In this document: piece by piece, positions 25,232 to 33,128 of the stretch
Layout of the letters: every line of letters starts with the position of its first letter
How positions within the stretch are numbered: the first letter of the stretch is position 1
Assembly: GCF_007421925.1 (NCBI RefSeq)
Contig: NZ_QMDX01000001.1
Location: forward strand, 208,629-272,628
Source: Haloglomus irregulare
GTDB lineage: Archaea; Halobacteriota; Halobacteria; Halobacteriales; Haloarculaceae
Direction of reading: 5' to 3'
Length of the DNA stretch: 64,000 nt
Notes under the pieces: model-generated
What the model was told of the DNA's origin: nothing
Database searches by the model: none
Seen by the model: the letters and a program-made list of their open reading frames with translations, nothing else
Translations under genes and position numbers: made by a program

Positions 25232-25909
25232 ATGTGCGGTCGCACCTCGCTGTTCGCGACGCTGGAGGAGCTGGAGGCTCGCCTGGACGCCACCCACGCG
25301 GCCCCCGGGACGTACGACCCCCGCTACAACATCGCCCCGCAGGAGCCCATGGAGGTGGTGACGGGCGCCGACCCGGGAACCGTCGAGCGCCAGCACTGGG
25401 GCCTGCTGCCGGAGTGGGCCGACGGCCCCGGGGACGGCCTCATCAACGCCCGCGCCGAAACCGTCGCGGAGAAGCCCGCCTTCCGCGAGTCCTGGACCGA
25501 GCGCCCGTGTCTGGTCCCCTCCTCCGGCTTCTACGAGTGGCAGGCCACCCCCCACGGGAAGGAACCCCATCGCGTCCACCGCCCGGACGACCTCATGCTG
25601 CTGGGGGGTATCTGGCGCGAGTGGACCGGCGACGACCGGACGCTCCGGAGCGTGACGATACTGACCACCGAGCCGAACGACCTGATGGCCGAGCTCCACG
25701 ACCGGATGCCGGTGCTGCTGCGCCCCGGGGAGGAGGCGACATGGCTCCACGGCGGCCCCGAGGCGCGCGCGGCGCTGTGCCGGCCCTACCCCGACGACGA
25801 CCTGGAGGCCTACAGGATCGGGACGGCCGTCAACGACCCGTCGAACGACCATCCGGGCATCGTCGAGCGGGACACCACCGAGCAGTCCGGGCTCGGCGAG
25901 TTCGTCTGA
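25232..25909 (+). CDS. SRAP/HMCES family protein (YedK-like abasic-site shield)
   Basis: 225 residues. The family forms a covalent bond between Cys2 and abasic sites in single-stranded DNA. The start is fixed by MCGRTSLF at 25232, because Cys2 must be exposed after Met removal; the longer frame upstream would hide it. Further family motifs are YNIAPQEPM (Asn33), HWGLLPEWA, INARAETVAEKPAFRESW, LVPSSGFYEWQ, and LHDRMPVLL with its conserved His. Role: protecting abasic sites during replication. Promoter not evident. Confidence 0.92.
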   Translation: MCGRTSLFATLEELEARLDATHAAPGTYDPRYNIAPQEPMEVVTGADPGTVERQHWGLLPEWADGPGDGLINARAETVAEKPAFRESWTERPCLVPSSGFYEWQATPHGKEPHRVHRPDDLMLLGGIWREWTGDDRTLRSVTILTTEPNDLMAELHDRMPVLLRPGEEATWLHGGPEARAALCRPYPDDDLEAYRIGTAVNDPSNDHPGIVERDTTEQSGLGEFV

Positions 25910-25996
25910 CCCCGTCGCCGCGCCCGCCACGACTCGGACGGGCGGCCGGTCGGGCCCATCGAAACGCCTAATCCCCGCCCGACCCCATCTCGTCGT

Positions 25997-26524
25997 ATGC
26001 GACTGTTCCGGTCGAGCGGCGTCATCGGCATCGCCGAGGCCGCCCTCGAGTTCGCCTTGGAGGCGTCCGAGGACGCCCACCCGAACGAGTATATGGGCTT
26101 CATGCGCGGCGAGGACGCCCAGCGGCTCGGCCTCGACCGGGACGGCACCGTCATCACCGACGTCCTGGTCATCCCCGGGACCGAGACCAACCCCACCAGC
26201 GCGACGGTCCAGGAGTACATGGTCCCGAACGACACGCGAGCGGCCGGCTCCGTCCACTCCCATCCCAACGGCGTGCTCCAGCCGTCCGACGCCGACCTCA
26301 TGACGTTCGGCAAGGGGGAGGTCCACGTCATCATCGGCTACCCATACGGGCGCCGCGACTGGCAGGCGTTCGACCGCCAGGGCGAGCCCCGCGACCTGGA
26401 GGTGTTCGACGTCGAACTGCCCGAGCAGGAGGAGTTCTTCGACTTCACACAGGCCGACATCGACGCCGAGTTGCGCGAGGAGTCGGGCGACCGCGAGGAC
26501 CGGTTCAGGGGGGACCGCGCGTGA
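25997..26524 (+). CDS. JAMM/MPN-domain metalloprotease (desampylase-like)
   Basis: 175 residues. JAMM motif complete: Glu31 (PNEYMG), then [16 protein letters not shown] with His87, His89, Ser97 and Asp100, the zinc ligands and supporting residues. Haloarchaeal JAMM proteases of this size (HvJAMM1 type) remove SAMP ubiquitin-like modifiers from target proteins; this is the likely role but not shown by sequence alone. The C-terminal 40 residues are acidic. A TATA-like CGCCTAATC lies about 27 bases before the ATG. The stop TGA overlaps the GTG of ribL. Confidence 0.88.
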   Translation: MRLFRSSGVIGIAEAALEFALEASEDAHPNEYMGFMRGEDAQRLGLDRDGTVITDVLVIPGTETNPTSATVQEYMVPNDTRAAGSVHSHPNGVLQPSDADLMTFGKGEVHVIIGYPYGRRDWQAFDRQGEPRDLEVFDVELPEQEEFFDFTQADIDAELREESGDREDRFRGDRA

Positions 26525-26988
26525 GCGGCGGCCCCGAGGACCGGGACGACACCCCGTCGTACGACCGTGTCGTCGCGCAGGGCACCTTCGACGTGCTCCA
26601 CCCCGGCCACCTCCACTACCTCCGGGAGGCCGCCACCCTCGGCCGCGAGGTCCACGTCATCATCGCCCGTCGGGAGAACGTGACCCACAAGCAGCCCCCC
26701 GTGCTCTCCGACGAGCAGCGCCGCGAGATGGTCGACGCGCTGGCCCCCGTGACGGAGGCCCATCTCGGCCACTTGGATGACTTCTTCATCCCCATCGAGC
26801 GCATCGGCCCCGACTGCATCCTGCTGGGCCACGACCAGCACCACGACGCGGACGGCGTCCGCGGGGCACTGGACGCGCGGGGGCTTGACTGCGACGTCCG
26901 GCGGGCGACCGGCCGGGAGCGGGGGTTCGAGGACGAACTGCTGTCGACGGGCCGTATCGTCGACCGCATCTGTGAGGAGCGATGCTGA
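26521..26988 (+). CDS. ribL: FAD synthase RibL (cytidylyltransferase-like)
   Basis: 155 residues, GTG start overlapping the JAMM stop (GTGA, 26521-26524). Nucleotidyltransferase signature [14 protein letters not shown] with His27/His30, then [26 protein letters not shown] and [19 protein letters not shown]. The C-terminal part has few cysteines but ends EERC, as archaeal RibL often does. It adenylylates FMN to FAD, using CTP or ATP depending on species. Overlap with the protease gene implies translational coupling and one transcript; a direct link between SAMP removal and FAD is not known. Confidence 0.9.
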   Translation: MSGGPEDRDDTPSYDRVVAQGTFDVLHPGHLHYLREAATLGREVHVIIARRENVTHKQPPVLSDEQRREMVDALAPVTEAHLGHLDDFFIPIERIGPDCILLGHDQHHDADGVRGALDARGLDCDVRRATGRERGFEDELLSTGRIVDRICEERC

Positions 26989-27020
26989 GGGAGCCCGTAT
27001 CAGCGGATATCGCGGACGGT

Positions 27021-27045
27021 GACGGCTATCCGCGCGATAGCCGTC
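27021..27045. repeat. Perfect 10-bp inverted repeat after ribL
   Basis: GACGGCTATC (27021-27030) and GATAGCCGTC (27036-27045), separated by CGCGC. Lies 32 bases after the ribL stop. No T-run follows, so it is not a typical archaeal terminator. It may be a protein-binding site or an RNA hairpin that protects the 3' end. The rest of 26989-27227 holds no gene. Confidence 0.5.
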
Positions 27046-27195
27046 GTATCAGGTCAGCAATCCGCTCGAATGTCACCTATACAGAATCTCGCTACATGGG
27101 TGCGACCACGACCCCGACAACGCCTCCCGTCACTGTCGGGGTGTGAGAGCGCGAGGGACCGGAGCAGGAACCCACCGTCGACCTCGAAGGGCCGG

Positions 27196-27203
27196 AACTA
27201 TAC
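27196..27203 (+). promoter_or_regulatory. TATA box of the SDR gene
   Basis: AACTATAC centred about 28 bases before ATG 27228; predicts leaderless transcription. Confidence 0.55.
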
Positions 27204-27227
27204 CGCCGGCCACACGCAACGGGGCAC

Positions 27228-28028
27228 ATGCCACACGGAACCGCGCTCGTCACGGGGGCCTCGGCCGGCATCGGCCGCGCGCTCGCCGGGGAGTTCGCTC
27301 GGAACGGGTACGACCTCGTCCTCGTCGCACGCCGCGAGGGGGAGCTCCGGGAGGCCGCCGAGGAGTTCGAGGCCAACGGCGTCACCGCCCACGTCGTCCC
27401 GACCGACCTCGGCAGCCGCGGGGACCGCGAGGCACTCTACGAGGCGGTCGTCGAGGAGCGGGACATCGAGGTGGACACGCTGGTCAACAACGTCGGCATC
27501 GGCACGCAGGGCAAGTACACCGAGGTCGACCTCGACCGGGACCTGCTGCAGATCGAGCTCAACGTCACCACGCCGTCGCACCTGACGAAGCTGTTCGGCG
27601 CGGATATGGTCGAGCGGGGCGACGGGCGGGTCCTCAACGTCGCCTCCTCGGCGGCGTTCCAGCCCGGGCCGTTCATGGCCGTCTACTACGCCAGCAAGGC
27701 GTACCTGCTCTCGTTCTCCGAGGCGCTCCACGAGGAGCTCGCGTCGGACGGCGTCACCGTGACCGCGCTCTGTCCGGGGCCGGTCGCGACGGAGTTCCAG
27801 GAGCGCGCGGGGAACGAGGGCGCCCCCATAGGGAACCCGGAAGCGGAGGGGCTGCTGGCCCCGAACTGGCAGGCGGCCGACGACGTCGCCCGCGCGGGCT
27901 ACGAGGGCCTCCACGACGGCGAGGCCGTCGTCGTGACGGGGACGGACCTGAAGCTGCTCACCCGGCTGGTGCCGCTGCTGCCGCGGTCGACCGTGCGGAA
28001 GCTGTCCCGCAGCCTGAACGAGGGCTGA
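27228..28028 (+). CDS. Short-chain dehydrogenase/reductase (SDR)
   Basis: 266 residues of a classical SDR: NAD(P)-binding TGASAGIGRALAGEF at 9-23 with ARREGE after strand 2 (Arg favours NADPH), LVNNVGIG, the catalytic Ser in VASSAAF, and YYASKAYLLSFSEAL with catalytic Tyr and Lys. CPGPVATEF closes the cofactor site. C-terminal segment LLTRLVPLLPRSTVRKLSR resembles the hydrophobic tails of SDR family proteins that act on lipids or ketones. Substrate unknown. Confidence 0.9.
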   Translation: MPHGTALVTGASAGIGRALAGEFARNGYDLVLVARREGELREAAEEFEANGVTAHVVPTDLGSRGDREALYEAVVEERDIEVDTLVNNVGIGTQGKYTEVDLDRDLLQIELNVTTPSHLTKLFGADMVERGDGRVLNVASSAAFQPGPFMAVYYASKAYLLSFSEALHEELASDGVTVTALCPGPVATEFQERAGNEGAPIGNPEAEGLLAPNWQAADDVARAGYEGLHDGEAVVVTGTDLKLLTRLVPLLPRSTVRKLSRSLNEG

Positions 28029-28038
28029 GCCCGGGACG

Positions 28039-28572
28039 TCACGCGCGGGGGTCGCGGTCCGGCCCCGGGTAGTCCTCCGGAGCGGCGTCGTGGACGGCGG
28101 CCCACAGCGCGGGCGCGTCGAACACCTGCACGAACGCGCGGGGATGGCGGACGGAGGCGTCGAGGTGGTCGCGGAGGCTGGCACCCGCGCCGGCGCTCGT
28201 CAGCGACGGATCGAGCGTGAGCACGTGCGCGGCGGGGCCGGCGTGGGCGGCCACGAGCGCGGGATGTCCGTCGGCCGTCCCCTCGACGACGGTGGCCCAC
28301 CGCGCGACGCGCTCGCGCCAGTCCGCGGCCAGGTCGGGGTCCGCGAGGTCGGCGACGACGGCCGCGGCGTCGTCGAGCAGCGGCTCGGTCGCGACGAGCG
28401 TCGTCCACGAGTGCGCGCGGAGCGCATCGAGCGCCGTGCGGGCCGCGGCAGCGTCGTCGAGGCGGTCGTCCCCGCTGCCGAGGTCGGCGTCGGCCGGGCC
28501 GCCACACAGCAGGTCCGCGGCGAGCACGTCGGCGTCGGCCACGACGCTCGCGGGGCTCGGGCGGGCGCTCAC
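28039..28572 (-). CDS. PIN-like haloarchaeal protein, 177 residues
   Basis: Begins at GTG (complement of 28570-28572): MSARPSPASVVADADVLAADLL. The VVADADVLAADLL start, with Asp on the first strand, and a later DPDL/DASVRHP part resemble the fold of PIN-type nucleases, but not all four acidic catalytic residues are obvious, so nuclease activity is uncertain. Its GTG overlaps the TGA of the 32-codon gene just upstream by four bases (28569-28572), which indicates coupled translation. In haloarchaea these two genes recur together, as far as I recall. Confidence 0.6.
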   Translation of the reverse strand: MSARPSPASVVADADVLAADLLCGGPADADLGSGDDRLDDAAAARTALDALRAHSWTTLVATEPLLDDAAAVVADLADPDLAADWRERVARWATVVEGTADGHPALVAAHAGPAAHVLTLDPSLTSAGAGASLRDHLDASVRHPRAFVQVFDAPALWAAVHDAAPEDYPGPDRDPRA

Positions 28573-28667
28573 GTGTCCGCCTCCCGGCGGTCGGCCAGGG
28601 CCTCGCGGATGACCCGGACGTCCGTCTCGTGGGCGGCTGCGCGGTCGAAGAGGGCGCTCCAGTCCAT
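28569..28667 (-). CDS. Very small protein, 32 residues, paired with PIN-like gene
   Basis: MDWSALFDRAAAHETDVRVI... : one amphipathic helix rich in Asp, Glu and Arg. Start ATG is the complement of 28665-28667, stop is TGA at 28569-28571, overlapping the next gene's GTG. Haloarchaeal composition and coupling support a real product; it could be an antitoxin-like or regulatory partner of the PIN-like protein, but that is only inference. Confidence 0.6.
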   Translation of the reverse strand: MDWSALFDRAAAHETDVRVIREALADRREADT

Positions 28668-28768
28668 ATGTGCAAGAGGGGACGAACCGGCTAAAACGCG
28701 GGGGTTCCGACCGAGGGGAGCGGCACGGCTACCGGCCGTGATGAACGGGAGAAACGGCTGAGAGCGGC

Positions 28769-29158
28769 TTAGATGACGCGGTTCTGGAGGTAGTCCAGGT
28801 GCTTCGCGTTGTAGACGATCTGTACCGTCTCGGCGGCCGGCGAGCCGATGCAGGTCAAGCGGACGTTCTTGTCCTCGACCTCCTCGTCCGAGAGGATCTG
28901 TTGCATGTCCATGTCGATCTCGCCCTCCGTGACGATGGCGGCGCAGTTCGCGCACGCCCCGGCACGGCACGAGAACGGCCAGTCATAGCCCTGGGCCTCG
29001 GCGGCCTCGAGGATGTACTCGCCCTCGTTCACGTCCAGTTCGCCGTAGTCCTCGCCGTCGAGGTCCATGTCCGCGGCCTCGCTGAAAACGGGGTCGTCGT
29101 ACATATCCCAGCCGTTGTCTTCGACGACCTCGTAGTTGAGGTATTCTACTGTAGGCAT
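28769..29158 (-). CDS. fdx: Halobacterial 2Fe-2S ferredoxin
   Basis: 129 residues. Plant-type 2Fe-2S ferredoxin with the halobacterial insertion near the N-terminus ([20 protein letters not shown]). Cluster Cys motif is CRAGACANC with a further Cys in LTCIGSP, the four ligands. The fold is very acidic, as in Halobacterium and Haloarcula ferredoxins that serve 2-oxoacid oxidoreductases. [12 protein letters not shown] at 29158 is the start; the GTG one codon upstream is less likely. About 90 bases separate it from the PiT gene on the same strand. Confidence 0.95.
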   Translation of the reverse strand: MPTVEYLNYEVVEDNGWDMYDDPVFSEAADMDLDGEDYGELDVNEGEYILEAAEAQGYDWPFSCRAGACANCAAIVTEGEIDMDMQQILSDEEVEDKNVRLTCIGSPAAETVQIVYNAKHLDYLQNRVI

Positions 29159-29246
29159 CACTGGATGATACGGGTTCCCCGACCTTCAAAGCTACTGTTA
29201 GGCGCCCCTAAACCGGAAATCCCGGCGCGACGGAGGCGTGGCCGCC

Positions 29247-30449
29247 TCAGAACACGGGGACGTACTCGAACAGGAGATAGGAGGCCAGCGCGGAGATACT
29301 CGGAGTGAGGATCCAGAGGACGATGACCCGGCCGGTCGTGGCGGGGTCGAACAGTTCGGTCGCGGCCAGCGCGTCCGGGTCCTCCTCGCCGATGGGTCGG
29401 ACCGAGCGGTCGTCGCCGGGCGCGCCGCCAGGACCCGTGCCGTCGGCCGCGAGCGCATCCACCCGCGCCTCGGCGGTGGGCTCCTCCCCAGCCATCGCTG
29501 CGCCGGCGGCCTCGGGGAGCGTCGTCGTTCGGGTCGCCCGACCCCAGCCCAGCCCGACGATGGACATGGTCGCCGACACCGCCAGCGAGGCCGGGATGCC
29601 GATGGCGGACAGGAAGGTGATGAGCGACGCCGCCACCACCTCGACGATGAGCGCGGCCAGCAGCGGCAGGTCGGTCAGGTCGTTCCCGACGGTGTCGAGC
29701 GTGCGCCGGGCGATGGTGAACGCGCCGATGCCGATGGCGCCGCCGGCGAGGAGCACCCCCTGGTTCGGGTCGATGGCCCCGCTCCCGACCAGCGGCGCGA
29801 CCGCGTTAGCGACGTTCGAGGCCCCCGCGGAGAACGCCATATAGCAGCCGATGCCGACGACGAGGACGACGCCGGCGACGTCCCGGAGTTCGGCATCCGG
29901 CGCCGGTGCCGGGTACGGGACCGGTCCGGCGTGTCGGCGCTCGACGATGCCGTCCGCCGAACCCAGCGGGAGCTTCGCGTCCAGATAGGGGTAGAGGTAG
30001 CGCCCGATGACCGCACAGACCCAGAACGCCGCGATGGGGGCGACCAGCCACCAGGAGACGATGCGGCCCATCACCTCCCAGACGATGGTGTCGGTGGCGA
30101 CCCCCAGCCCCGCGATGGCGCCGACGGCGGTCATCGAGGTGGAGGCAGGCACGCCGAAGAGGTTCGACACCAGGAGCGCCAACCCGACGAAGAAGAGGAC
30201 AGCGACCGAGGCCGCCAGCGTGAACTGCGACGACGGGACGATCTCCCCGCCCATCGTCCGGATGACGTTCTTCCCGACGGTGTAGCCGCCGAGCAGCGCA
30301 AACCCGGTCATCAGGCCGGCCGCGGCGAGTTTCGTGACCGTCCCGCTCCCGACGGCCGGACCGAAGGCGACCCCCGTCGACGAACCGCCGATATTGAAGC
30401 CGACGAAGACCGCGACGAGCAGTCCGACGAGGAGCAGCGGCGTCAGCAC
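29247..30449 (-). CDS. pitA: PiT family inorganic phosphate permease
   Basis: 400 residues, about ten membrane segments. The two repeated PiT signatures are GFNIGGSSTGVAFGPAVGSG near the N-terminus and AFSAGASNVANAVAPLVGSG in the second half. The large acidic loop is near residues 320-365. Na+- or H+-coupled phosphate import. The GTG at 30447-30449 is the start: a TATA box lies 27 bases upstream and the open frame above it is out-of-context Arg-rich sequence. A second PiT gene is at 40.9 kb; no adjacent PhoU regulator is seen for either. Confidence 0.9.
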   Translation of the reverse strand: MLTPLLLVGLLVAVFVGFNIGGSSTGVAFGPAVGSGTVTKLAAAGLMTGFALLGGYTVGKNVIRTMGGEIVPSSQFTLAASVAVLFFVGLALLVSNLFGVPASTSMTAVGAIAGLGVATDTIVWEVMGRIVSWWLVAPIAAFWVCAVIGRYLYPYLDAKLPLGSADGIVERRHAGPVPYPAPAPDAELRDVAGVVLVVGIGCYMAFSAGASNVANAVAPLVGSGAIDPNQGVLLAGGAIGIGAFTIARRTLDTVGNDLTDLPLLAALIVEVVAASLITFLSAIGIPASLAVSATMSIVGLGWGRATRTTTLPEAAGAAMAGEEPTAEARVDALAADGTGPGGAPGDDRSVRPIGEEDPDALAATELFDPATTGRVIVLWILTPSISALASYLLFEYVPVF

Positions 30450-30472
30450 GGGTAGCGGTTGGATACCGGACC

Positions 30473-30480
30473 AGTTAAAC
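30473..30480 (-). promoter_or_regulatory. TATA box of the first PiT permease gene
   Basis: Minus-strand GTTTAACT, centred about 27 bases before the GTG at 30449. This places transcription start at the start codon and decides it. Confidence 0.6.
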
Positions 30481-30637
30481 GGTACTCCTCGCGTCCCCGG
30501 CCGCCAGCGAGCGCGGGGCGACGGGTCCGCCCGTATCTCGTCTGAGACAGCTCCACGACATATATTACACGTACCGACCGCCAATATCTCGTATTGTCCG
30601 TATATCGTGTGCATTTTCTCGAAAGTTCGGGCGTCAC

Positions 30638-31282
30638 TCAGGCACCACCCATCGCGACCGCCAGCACGAGTCCCGTCGCGATGACGGGGACCAGCGGTGC
30701 ACCGGAGCCGAGTCGGCGCTGTAGTCCGCTCGCCGCGACGGTCAACGGGACGACGTGGGCGGTCCCGAGCAGCAGGACGGGCCAGACGCCGGCGACGGTC
30801 ACGCCGCCGACGAGGACGGCCGTCTCGCAGGCCGCGGCCGCCAGCCAGAGGCGGCCATCGCGCCCGGTCCGCCGGACGGCCAGCCAGGTGCCGAGGTAGC
30901 CGGTCGCGCCCGCGAGCGCCCACGCCACCCAGTACGTCTGCGGGGGGAGCCACCCGGATAACGCCGCCACCGTCGCCACGGACGCCAGGCCGTTCGCCGG
31001 GGCCCACGAGCCGAACGGGCGGGCGAACCGGACCGCGTCCGGCGTCGCCAGCAACCCGACACCGATCATCAGGGCGACGAGCGGCACCCAGGCGACGGTG
31101 GCCAGGAGGGCGGGGTCGAGCGGACCCGCTACTCCGGGCCGGACGGTCAGTACCGCCGTCACTCCCCACCCCATCGCGCCGACGGCCGCACCCAGCCCGA
31201 GGAACCCGCGGCCGGGGACCGACCCGGTGGTCGGTATCGCCTGTCGGAGTCGTTCGGATCTCGGCGTCCCTCCGGAGGCCAC
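30638..31282 (-). CDS. Membrane protein, function unknown
   Basis: 214 residues with six or seven hydrophobic segments ([116 protein letters not shown]). No signature residues that I recognise, for example no retinal-binding Lys motif. GTG 31282 is proposed because the upstream part is Ala/Ser filler; a later Met near the first membrane segment is possible. Diverges from the ribosomal gene rpl37ae, so its start region is shared with that promoter. Confidence 0.65.
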   Translation of the reverse strand: MASGGTPRSERLRQAIPTTGSVPGRGFLGLGAAVGAMGWGVTAVLTVRPGVAGPLDPALLATVAWVPLVALMIGVGLLATPDAVRFARPFGSWAPANGLASVATVAALSGWLPPQTYWVAWALAGATGYLGTWLAVRRTGRDGRLWLAAAACETAVLVGGVTVAGVWPVLLLGTAHVVPLTVAASGLQRRLGSGAPLVPVIATGLVLAVAMGGA

Positions 31283-31376
31283 GGCGACGGCTCCGGACGC
31301 CGCGGACAAAGCCCTCCCGATGGCCGCCCCGGAACTCGCAGGGCTTATCAGGGGCAGGGGCGGACTGGCTGACACT

Positions 31377-31649
31377 ATGGCCAAGAGCAAGACGGGCAGT
31401 GCGGGCCGCTTCGGCGCCCGCTACGGGCGTGTCTCCCGGCGGCGTGTCGCCGAGATCGAGGACGACATGCGCAACTCCACCCGGAACGGCAACGACGTCA
31501 AGCGCGTCGGAACCGGTATCTGGGTCGACGAGGAGACCGGCGAGAAGTTCACCGGCGGCGCCTACCGCGCCCAGACCCCCGCGGGCAGGACCGTCCAGCG
31601 CTCCATCCGTGCGGCCCTGTCCAGCGGCGAGGACACCAACGGCGAGTAA
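31377..31649 (+). CDS. rpl37ae: Ribosomal protein L37Ae (eL43) lacking zinc-binding cysteines
   Basis: 90 residues: [20 protein letters not shown] and [11 protein letters not shown] are the family N-terminus; GTGIW and [24 protein letters not shown] the C-terminal part. Known L37Ae proteins, such as the one in Haloarcula ribosomes, have four cysteines in two CxxC pairs; here the segment between reads [12 protein letters not shown] before GTGIW and VDEETGEK after it, with no cysteine at all. The protein keeps its length, so this is substitution, not deletion. A TATA-like GGCTTATCA is about 30 bases before the ATG. First gene of the cluster with rpoP, pcc1, pfdB and DUF3194. Confidence 0.9.
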   Translation: MAKSKTGSAGRFGARYGRVSRRRVAEIEDDMRNSTRNGNDVKRVGTGIWVDEETGEKFTGGAYRAQTPAGRTVQRSIRAALSSGEDTNGE

Positions 31650-31652
31650 CGT

Positions 31653-31787
31653 ATGAGCTACAAGTGCTCCCGCTGCAAGCGCGATGTCGAACTCGACGAG
31701 TACGGCGGCGTCCGCTGTCCGTACTGCGGCCACCGCGTCCTGTTGAAGGAGCGGAGCCGCGACATCAAGGAGATCGACGTCCACTGA
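31653..31787 (+). CDS. rpoP: RNA polymerase subunit P (Rpo12)
   Basis: 44 residues, [20 protein letters not shown]..., with CSRC and CPYC pairs of the Rpb12-type zinc ribbon and the conserved [14 protein letters not shown] motif. It stabilises the Rpo3/Rpo10/Rpo11 assembly platform of archaeal RNA polymerase. It follows rpl37ae by three bases and precedes pcc1 by four, the standard archaeal order. Unlike its neighbour L37Ae, this protein keeps all four cysteines. Confidence 0.95.
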   Translation: MSYKCSRCKRDVELDEYGGVRCPYCGHRVLLKERSRDIKEIDVH

Positions 31788-31791
31788 CCGC

Positions 31792-32079
31792 GTGCCGACC
31801 GACGACGCCGGCGACCGACACGACGACCGGTTCCCCCACGAGGCCGTTCTCGAACTCCCGTACGACGACCCCGAAGCGGCCACACTGGTCGCGACCAGCC
31901 TCCGTCAGGACCTCGACCGTATCGACGGCGACCGGAGCACCGCGGCCGTGGCGTGCGAGACCGACACGGTCCGCGTCACCGTTCGGGCGGCCGACCTGAC
32001 GGCACTGCGGGCCGGGCTGAACACCTGGGGCTCGCTGGTCGACGTGGCCGACCGGACGCGGCGAGCGGCGCTTGGCTGA
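31792..32079 (+). CDS. pcc1: KEOPS complex subunit Pcc1
   Basis: 95 residues from GTG 31792. Pcc1 fold: [21 protein letters not shown], then strands [29 protein letters not shown]. Pcc1 dimerises the KEOPS complex (Kae1, Bud32, Cgi121), which makes t6A37 in tRNAs. The first 15 residues are a polar extension. Confidence 0.92.
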   Translation: MPTDDAGDRHDDRFPHEAVLELPYDDPEAATLVATSLRQDLDRIDGDRSTAAVACETDTVRVTVRAADLTALRAGLNTWGSLVDVADRTRRAALG

Positions 32080-32200
32080 CCCCTGCCGGACCGGCCCGGC
32101 CGACGGCCGCCACAGCCGGCGAGATGGAGAACGGGCAGTTTCACTCGGGACTCGACCTGTAAAGCGGGGGTTTTTCACGGGCGAACCCGACCTCGGTTGT

Positions 32201-32608
32201 ATGCAGGGTAACCTTCCGCCGGAGGCCCAGGAGAAGCTAGAGGAACTACAGGACCTCCAAGAGACCGCACAGCAGGTCGCGGCCCAGAAGCAGCAGGCCG
32301 AAACCACCCTCCGGGAGTCCGAGAACGCCCTCGAGGCGCTCGACGACGCCGAGGAGGACACGGAGATCTACCGGGAGGTGGGCGAACTCCTCGTCAAGAG
32401 CGAGTACAGCGAGGCCTACGAGGAGCTCGAGGAGAAGGTCGACTCCCTGGAGATTCGCGTCGACACCCTCGAGAAGCAGGAGGAGCGGGTCCGGGAGCAG
32501 TTCGAGGAGCTCCAGGAGGAGCTCCAAGAGATGCTCCAGGGCGCCGGCGGCCCCGGCGGTGGTGGTGGCCCGATGGGACCGGGCGGCCCGGGCGCCGGCG
32601 GCGACTGA
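32201..32608 (+). CDS. pfdB: Prefoldin subunit beta
   Basis: 135 residues. [20 protein letters not shown] begins the first long helix; the two coiled-coil helices (about 8-45 and 70-115) flank a beta-hairpin ([15 protein letters not shown]). A Gly/Pro tail follows. Subunit of the alpha2-beta4 chaperone that hands unfolded proteins to the thermosome. The ATG at 32201 is followed by the typical [13 protein letters not shown]3194 is ten bases downstream. Confidence 0.95.
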   Translation: MQGNLPPEAQEKLEELQDLQETAQQVAAQKQQAETTLRESENALEALDDAEEDTEIYREVGELLVKSEYSEAYEELEEKVDSLEIRVDTLEKQEERVREQFEELQEELQEMLQGAGGPGGGGGPMGPGGPGAGGD

Positions 32609-32618
32609 ACGCCCGACA

Positions 32619-32894
32619 GTGACCGACGCTTCCTCGAGTGCTACCGACCCCAGCGACGAGACCGTCGTCAACACGGCCTCCGAGGCCGCCGAGGGGTTCG
32701 TTCTCTCCCGGTTCAAGCAGTCGAACGTCACCGACCTCGACGTGACCGTCACGTTCGAGGACGGTGTGCTGGAGGTGGACGTCTACCTCAACGCGCCGGA
32801 TGCCGACGCGGACCTCGACCCCGAGCAGGTGGCCGACGACGCTGCACTCGCCGGGCAGGCCGCCGTCGACGAGCTGTTCGCCGAGTACGAGTGA
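32619..32894 (+). CDS. DUF3194 family protein
   Basis: 91 residues from GTG 32619. SDETVVNTASEAAEGFVLSR and VTDLDVTVTFEDGVLEVDVY and the ending AVDELFAEYE agree with DUF3194, which regularly follows the prefoldin beta gene in haloarchaea. Function unknown; the constant linkage suggests involvement with prefoldin or ribosome-related folding (inference). Confidence 0.85.
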   Translation: MTDASSSATDPSDETVVNTASEAAEGFVLSRFKQSNVTDLDVTVTFEDGVLEVDVYLNAPDADADLDPEQVADDAALAGQAAVDELFAEYE

Positions 32895-33077
32895 CGCTCG
32901 GCTGCCGGGCGGACGGCGCCCGGCACCGGCTCCGACTCCGAGGTCGTCCGCACAGGCGGCCGCGCTCACCCGCACCCGCGAGCCGCGACCACGAGCCCGC
33001 CCGTGACCGGGCGCACGCCCGCGCTGTCCGGCGATTCCTGCCCGAAACGTTTAGCAACGGGTAGAGGTTACGGGGTG

Positions 33078-33128
33078 ATGATGACCGACTCCGAGCCGGG
33101 CGCGAGAGGTGACCGCGCGTGGAGCTGA
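33078..33128 (+). other. Short upstream frame overlapping the topA start (candidate uORF)
   Basis: ATGATG followed by 14 more codons ending TGA at 33126-33128, in a different frame from topA (start 33119). A TATA-like CGTTTAGC lies at 33046-33053, so the mRNA would begin about at this ATG. The topA GTG has its own Shine-Dalgarno (GAGGTGA, 33105-33111). Not proven to be translated. Confidence 0.3.

Noticed and set aside
29247-31883. 878-residue minus-strand frame that extends the PiT permease
   Set aside because: Only the last 400 residues are permease; the rest crosses ribosomal genes and is Arg-rich. TATA and GTG at 30449 define the real start.
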